From the NCBI RefSeq assembly GCF_030272615.1, contig NC_081407.1, positions 377,924,266 to 377,988,265 on the forward strand: a DNA stretch of 64,000 bases, in the 5' to 3' direction. Positions within the stretch are counted from its first letter, which is position 1; each line of letters starts with the position of its first letter. This stretch comes from Cryptomeria japonica. Lineage: Eukaryota > Streptophyta > Pinopsida > Cupressales > Cupressaceae. A program made the position numbers and the translations under genes. Shown piece after piece: positions 58,601 to 64,000 of the stretch. The notes under the pieces were generated by a model, which saw only the letters and a list, made by a program, of their open reading frames with translations, had not been told where the DNA came from and made no database searches.

Positions 58601-59909
58601 AGAATGTAATTTATAAATAAGATAATGTGCCTCACACATGGGACGAATGCTATCATAGATTCGACATGCTGTGAGAAGGCCTGAAATGGCAAACCATCTT
58701 CCTTGTCTTCACGAGAGGATGTGTGGGTCCACATGAGGCTTGGATGGGCCGGAAGTTCGGATTAGGTTGCCAGGGTTACCAGTGTATGGGCCGGGACCTA
58801 TGAAGACTTTCCATGGTATCCATACCAGGTTGTGTGATGACACTTGTCCCTACGTTCGCTAGTGGGTTGTCGTTTTGTCCTGTTTTGAGTACCTTTGTGA
58901 GTCGTCCTTTCTATCTCTGCCCTTGTGAGTGTCGGTTTCATGTTAGACCTTGGGTGGTGATGGCTCAGTTTTACAGATGCTCTTCTGGACCTTTGTTTTA
59001 GCTTTGATTATGTTCAGCTAGATCCTGTTCTTTTCAGGGATCATTTATGTATTAATGGACCGATGTGGTCGTTGTATATTGTTTATGTATCGCCTTGATG
59101 GCTGGATTGTATGGTGTAACCTCTTGTACTCTTAACCTTATTAATTATCAGAAGGGGTCTTGAATTTGAGCAGACCCGGAGATGTAGCCCTTTAGGGGTG
59201 AACTCCAAGATCATTATGGTGTTATGTGGTGTATTCTCATATGTTTCCTTTATTCAGCTTTATCATCTATGTTTAGCTTATGTTAAAATGGTTAAGTGGA
59301 TAAATGGGAATTAACTTTAAATGCTTATATTCAGTTCTATCTTAAATGCCATGTGGATCGAATGCATAATTGGTTGAGATGCGATTTATTGTAATGCATG
59401 TGTGAAATCGTCCTTTTAATGCAATAAGTTGGAATATGGAATAATGTATCTTAGAGTAATGAATTATATTTAGTTGTTGTTAAGGAATTTAATATGCTTG
59501 TAAGGATCTCTTATGTCATGATGAAATCCTAGTGTATTAGAAAATGTAGATGTAGGGTTTGTAATTTTAAATTGAAAAGCTTGAATGAGGTTGATGAATG
59601 GATCTTAATGGATGAATCTTTGTTGTGATTTATATTTCCGTCCTTTGAAAGAAATTATCTTGATTATGAATTATCTCGTTATTAAGATATTCAGCTTAAT
59701 GGATTAATTGTGTGAGTTAAATGAATTGTGAAATTTAAGTAATCTCGTTGGGAAACTCTTTAGGTGTTAGTTGAAGTATTCCGCTATGCAAACTGAATCT
59801 TTGGTATCTTGTTGCATCTTCTGTGTTGTAGCTTTTATTAAAAAAAAATTTGCACTCTATTCTCATAATTATGGCTTATCCCTTCGGGGTTTCCTGGCGG
59901 GGCATTACA
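55695..59909 (+). repeat. Right LTR of the LARD-type element (4215 bp)
   Basis: Nearly identical to 47745-51922. Carries 37 extra bases at 57774-57810, exactly the length difference, with GAT at both ends of the event. GC-rich island at about 57100-57400. Confidence 0.96.
57100..57400. other. GC-rich island inside the right LTR
   Basis: Second copy of 49150-49450. The two copies differ at about a dozen sites by eye, clearly more than flanking LTR sequence, and several changes are C/T or G/A. Confidence 0.8.
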
Positions 59910-59914
59910 GATTC
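59910..59914. other. Target-site duplication GATTC, right
   Basis: Matches 47740-47744. Confidence 0.93.
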
Positions 59915-60169
59915 TCTCAAACTAGTTTACTATCTTAACATAGGGTCAAGGAAAAGCGAGCCAAAATAGGAATCCAAGTGTCTTAAAATCCTTCAAGACC
60001 ATAGTGGTGAGGATTGAATTTCTTTCTTTAGTGGTATCTTTCTCTAGATTAATTAGTTGGGGATTCTATTAGGACCTTTTCCTAATTAAAAAAAAAATAA
60101 AGATTACATCCCTAAATATTGCATTCATAATAGAATAAATTTCTGCAATATTGAGACTAAATTTCTCCC

Positions 60170-60560
60170 AACCATCATTGGCTGTTGGGTGATCTTTGAG
60201 GCATTATGTCAAATAGTTCATGTGCCTTATCTAAGCTTACATATTTTGCATGCATGTGTACCTGGGAAGTTGCACTACAACATCTATACTCACTAATCAC
60301 ATTTGGTTGGAAGTTTCTAAATCCATTTCGACCACATCTTGTGCATATCGTACAATCATAGCATTCCATTAGATCGCGTTTCTTTGATGCATCTCACTAA
60401 ACAGTTCATGCGCTTTCATGTCTATACTTCCAAATTTTCCAAACATGTCAAACAGAGCATTTCCAACCGTAAGCATCTGATTTTAATTGCCCTTACCTTC
60501 TGCTTTGATGGAAGCCCATACTCTATTCCAAAGCTCCCATTTTGAGATGGTAGTTTTATA
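60170..60560 (-). pseudogene. PPR protein fragment (about three damaged repeats)
   Basis: Reading the minus strand from about 60480: TVGNALFDMFGKFGSIDMKA, then HELFSEMHQRNAI, a stop, WNAMIVRYAQ, and after a frameshift KYVSLDKAHELFDIMPQR. These are consecutive PPR units in the PLS style of plant organelle RNA-editing or processing factors. The in-frame stop and frame change show it is dead. It has the most repeats of the three PPR scraps in this window and lies just outside the right edge of the LARD-type element. Confidence 0.85.
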
Positions 60561-61304
60561 GTTTAGTTTTATAAATATTATCATGTTCTCTAAATATAGA
60601 TTCATATTGGTATGTTGGTATAATATCTTGTAAAGGCTCGAGCTTGCAATTGTATTGTAACCCTTTTTGTGTTGCTAATAATACAATGAATTTGATATTT
60701 GGAGGTGGGGATTTTTGTAAGGGGTTTTCCAAGTTATATGCTTTTGTTATGGTTGTGTACATTAATTTTGTGTTTATGTATAACCTTTATATTTACACAT
60801 CGATCCACTTAGAATAATTGTGAAATATTTATTATGCTTCCTTTCATTTGGTATCAAAGGTTGATCATATTCATTATTGGGTGTTAGGATTAAAAGGATG
60901 TTTTGTTCAAATTAAACTAGCTTTGGATAAGATTGTGTCTAAAACAAAATCCTTTTTGTAGAGAACATGTCATGCACATCTCTTATGGATATGGAAAAGT
61001 TTGATGGTGCAAAAATAATCAAGCTATAGAACCTCAAAACAAAGGATTTATTGTTGGATTGGGATCTTTAAGGTATAGTCATTGGAATAAATCTTGGAAC
61101 CATGAAATAAAAAAAATATGATGTTTTGAAAAAACACGAGGAGCCTCATTCAAATTTAGGAAAATGTTTCAAGAAAATTCTTGAAGAATGAAGATTTTCT
61201 AAAGAAGAAGTTATATTCATTAAAGATGAGTGACAATGACTCTATTTTTGAATACCTAAATATGTCCAACACATTGTTTTCCTAGAGTTCAAGCCTATTG
61301 GTGT
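60561..61304. other. Intergenic, nothing recognised
   Basis: About 740 bp. Around 61110-61280 the plus strand has gag-like words (for example MSDNDSIFEYL near 61219), which may be a copia gag scrap, but the support is too weak to call. Confidence 0.35.
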
Positions 61305-63945
61305 TGTAGCATTGTAAATTGTACACCTTAATTAGTGTGCCCAATTTCACACTCTTGTAGCACTCATTTTATTATTTCTCATTTCTCTATGCATCATATG
61401 ACCTTTATTGTAATTAATTAATATTTAATTCAATGATATGGTTCTTTTTCCACTTTATTTAAACGATAGACACTAAACAATGGTCAATGCCTATGTCTCC
61501 TATTTTTAACATATCGCGCGGGTAGTCCTTACTAACCTAATTTTCCCAATTTTCCTAACTACCAATTCTTCCCAATTTCACCCAATTTGACCTAATTTGT
61601 CTAAATTGAGGTCTCTCGATGTCAGTCTAACTATTTTGCCTTGTAGGGTTAATTTAAATGTTGAGTGTGTATTCCCCATAACTGAATAATTTATTTAAAT
61701 TATTTAATTATCTAATCATGTCATTGCAATTGATTAAATATCTTTATTTATTTAAAATTATTTGTCCTAATTTTTGAAATAATATTTGTTTTATTTGTTT
61801 TATGCGATTCTCTCCAAATACTCCTAATTTTTTAATTTAGAAAACTAATATATTTCCCTATTTTATTTGATTGTCAAAAACCAATCTTTTTGGTAATATC
61901 TCATTCATTTTATTTTTAAATTAAAAAATGAGATGCAAAATTTGAAAATCATCCTTTTATGAGGAGATATTTAATAAATCTTATTTATTAATTATCTACA
62001 TTTATCCTCTCACGTGGGGATAATTCTTGATTTTTTAATTTTTAATTCTTCTATTTATCCTCTCATAGGGAGATATTTAATAATTTTTAATTATTAAATC
62101 TCCATAATATCTCCAACTTACTTATTTGGTCTTCATGAGGAGATAATAAATATTTTATTTATTAATTATCCCCGATATCTTCTCCTTGATTTTTTCGATT
62201 TTCATCAATCGCTTGAATGGTAGCTTTGTTGCGTGGTCAATCAAGTCCATTTGATGTCGCAAAAATCAATTCGATCTTTGACCATCCATTGAAATCTAGA
62301 TTTCTATAAAAGGAGGCCTATTTCTTCATTCAATTCATCTAAAATTTTAGTATCTTCATTATGTCAAAATAGCTTAGCAATAGTCTCATTTTTATTATTT
62401 TGTTAGAAATTAGCATTTCTATCTTGCATAGGCACATTCCTAGTAAATCTCGAATATCACATCCTTTCTTTCATTTCATATTTTTAACTGCACGATGAGA
62501 GCGACATATCAAAATAAGAGATGAAAGGAAGAACAACTAAGCTCTATTGGAGAAACATGGTTTGCATTTATGTTTTCATTTTAGTAGTTTTGTTGGTTAG
62601 ATTAGGATAATTTAGCATAAATTTTAACAATTTTGTGATTCTCTTTGATTGTTCTTTGGTTTTCATGATTAACCCAATTTTCTTGATGCACAATCACATC
62701 ATCTCTCTATTGTTTGGGCCCTTAAATATAGATGTGTTATTTATCTTTTATTATCCTAATTTATCCTTATCCTACCCCAAATTTTAACTTTCAAAACATA
62801 TTTTACATATCTGCACATCATGTTTTGAGCAATTGATCTGGAATTACATTAGAACCCCTTTATCTTGCATCCCTAAAAAAATTGGGATCAAGTTGTTGAG
62901 ACCAAGACTGTCACACTCCCTTGTTCCCACACTTTTTCCTCAAATTTCAGGAGGATAATTGGGTAGTTTTGCCCTATCCAAATTTATCTCTGTGTGAAAA
63001 TACACTAAATATGAGTCTTCCTAAAGGTGAATTGAATTATGAAATCCCAATATAAGGCAACCTCCTCAATTCATTTCAACATCTAGAACATCTCATCCTG
63101 AATTCAAGAGTAATTCTTCTTCCTCAAGAACAAATCTGATTCAAGGAGCAATAAATTACATCAATACATCTTCATATTATGTTTCAATTATAATTTCATG
63201 ATGGATTTTAAGTGATTTATCATGTTTTTGCATCAAAACATGGATGACTTATGCTAAGAGTATTATAGCCTTGCCCTCAAAAGGCATGCTTTCTAATTCA
63301 ATTCAAGTTAATTTTATATTTTAATCAAGGTTAATTGCAAACTTAGGGTTTGACCTAGGAAAACCCCTATCCACAACACGCTTTCTCCCCTCTTGTGTGT
63401 AACTATAGGTAATTGACAGAGACATGGAGTTTAGGGGACCTTCACTAGACTGATATAGACCTATTCTAAAAAATTAGACATGATTTTCGTGGCTAGGAAA
63501 CTTGGCATGCCCCTATGCTCAAGGTTTCCCTCCAAATTTAGTAGAAAGCTTAGTCTCAGTCTTAGGAAGTAAATTATCAGATTCTGTCCCGAAATCAAAA
63601 GATGGGCATTTTGGGTATCTCGATTTCATAGACTCGGCTCTAGATTGTAGATATAGGTGCACATTCAAATTTACTATCCACCTATGTGTTTTCTATAGAA
63701 TATTTGTTTGCTCATCAATCAATTGTAGCATTCTAAGTCATAGTTTCACATTTCTTTAACATATCTCCATAAGTCATTCACTTCCCAAAGCAACAAAAGA
63801 AGAAAAACCCCAAAAGTGTCATTGGACTGTCTTCTACAAGATTTAGTCAAATACAATCACTTCTTTAGGTGATTTCGTATTCCAATGTTTGTATGAAAGT
63901 GGATCTTGGCCTTAGTCTTGCCCGATTCCATTTTCATCCATTACA
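61305..63945 (+). mobile_element. Probable left LTR (about 2.6 kb) of an element running off the window
   Basis: The right edge is firm: CCATTACA followed by TTTTGGTGAACCTGA, the same layout as the gag-only element (GCTTTACA then TTTTGGTGAACCCGA). The left edge is proposed at TGTAGCATTGTAAATTG because the family LTRs start TGTAG. Sequence near 63340-63420 (GGTTTGACCTAGG, CTCTTGTGTGTAACTATAGG) resembles the U5 part of the 35 kb LTR. The internal region lies beyond 64000. Confidence 0.6.
62305..62311 (+). promoter_or_regulatory. Probable TATA box of the 61-64 kb LTR
   Basis: TATAAAA in the middle of the proposed LTR (context TTTCTATAAAAGGAGGCC), a strong plant TATA context; expected transcript start about 30 bp downstream. 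Confidence 0.55.
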
Positions 63946-63960
63946 TTTTGGTGAACCTGA
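63946..63960 (+). other. Primer binding site-like sequence
   Basis: TTTTGGTGAACCTGA after the LTR end; differs from the site at 36307 by one base in these 15. Confidence 0.65.
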
Positions 63961-64000
63961 CTCTTCTGACACTTGCATATCTTTTGGTTTTAAACGGTAT

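Larger units (their letters stand above)
47745..59909 (+). mobile_element. Complete coding-free long-LTR retrotransposon (LARD type)
   Basis: Two LTRs of 4178 and 4215 bp (TGTAGTACCCC to GGGGCATTACA) flank a 3772-bp internal region. A primer site complementary to initiator Met tRNA follows the left LTR (51925) and a polypurine tract precedes the right LTR (about 55680-55694). GATTC is duplicated at both ends. No gag, protease, integrase or polymerase motif was seen in any frame of the internal region; the ORFs there are short and unrelated to known families. The dimensions are close to those of the LARD elements known from cereals (LTRs about 4.5 kb, internal about 3.5 kb). The LTRs are alike except for scattered substitutions and one 37-bp indel, so the insertion is fairly young. 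Confidence 0.93.

Noticed and set aside
61110-61280. Possible copia gag scrap
   Set aside because: Only a few gag-like words over short frames; not enough for a feature.
1-64000. A new defence or biosynthetic gene system
   Set aside because: No cluster of intact genes exists in the window; every recognisable coding region is a transposon part or a broken gene copy.

Overview
This is AT-rich plant nuclear DNA made almost entirely of retrotransposons and decayed gene copies. I found no intact host gene. The retroelement families (plant L1-type LINEs with a DUF4283-like ORF1, Ty1/copia and Ty3/gypsy-like gag-protease, a coding-free long-LTR element), several pentatricopeptide-repeat (PPR) fragments and very low gene density point to a seed plant with a large, repeat-bloated genome. 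I lean towards a gymnosperm, but the species cannot be fixed from the sequence alone.

Layout. 1-5126 is one copy of a duplicated block carrying a minus-strand repeat (R1) and a deleted F-box pseudogene; the better copy is at 28927-33685. 4370-8360 and 14446-16215 hold copies of an AT-rich repeat (R2), with a decayed plus-strand LINE at about 9060-14040 between them. 16270-17361 holds a PPR scrap, small hairpins and a tRNA-derived scrap. 17520 to about 21200 is a minus-strand Ty1/copia relic: gag and protease followed, in the same frame, by an open 378-codon ORF of unknown function instead of integrase and reverse transcriptase. A PPR scrap (21390-21746), a gypsy-like LTR relic (about 21990-23735), a second LINE relic (23930-25520) joined to R1 (25520-26250), and a third F-box scrap (about 26980-27580) follow.

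35079-42836 is a structurally complete element with LTRs (1228 and 1157 bp), a CTTAG target-site duplication, a primer-binding-site-like sequence and a polypurine tract. It encodes only gag and a protease-like region, in one long frame broken by five stops, so it is a non-autonomous gag-only element (TR-GAG type). 47745-59909 is a structurally complete element with very long LTRs (4178 and 4215 bp), a GATTC target-site duplication, an initiator-Met tRNA primer site and a polypurine tract. Its 3.8 kb internal region has no coding capacity, so it fits the LARD class. A further 2.6 kb LTR followed by a primer site (61305-63960) shows that another element runs off the right edge.

How the parts relate: the two complete elements both lack polymerase and integrase and would have needed enzymes from relatives elsewhere. 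The F-box copy at 31274-32845 is the nearest thing to a host gene. It is open over about 520 codons except for one TGA, and carries an in-frame 21/42-bp minisatellite. I saw no convincing new defence, metabolic or regulatory system. The most unusual items are the coding-free element, the gag-only element with its repeated 32-nt hairpins, the ORF attached to copia gag-protease, and the F-box minisatellite.
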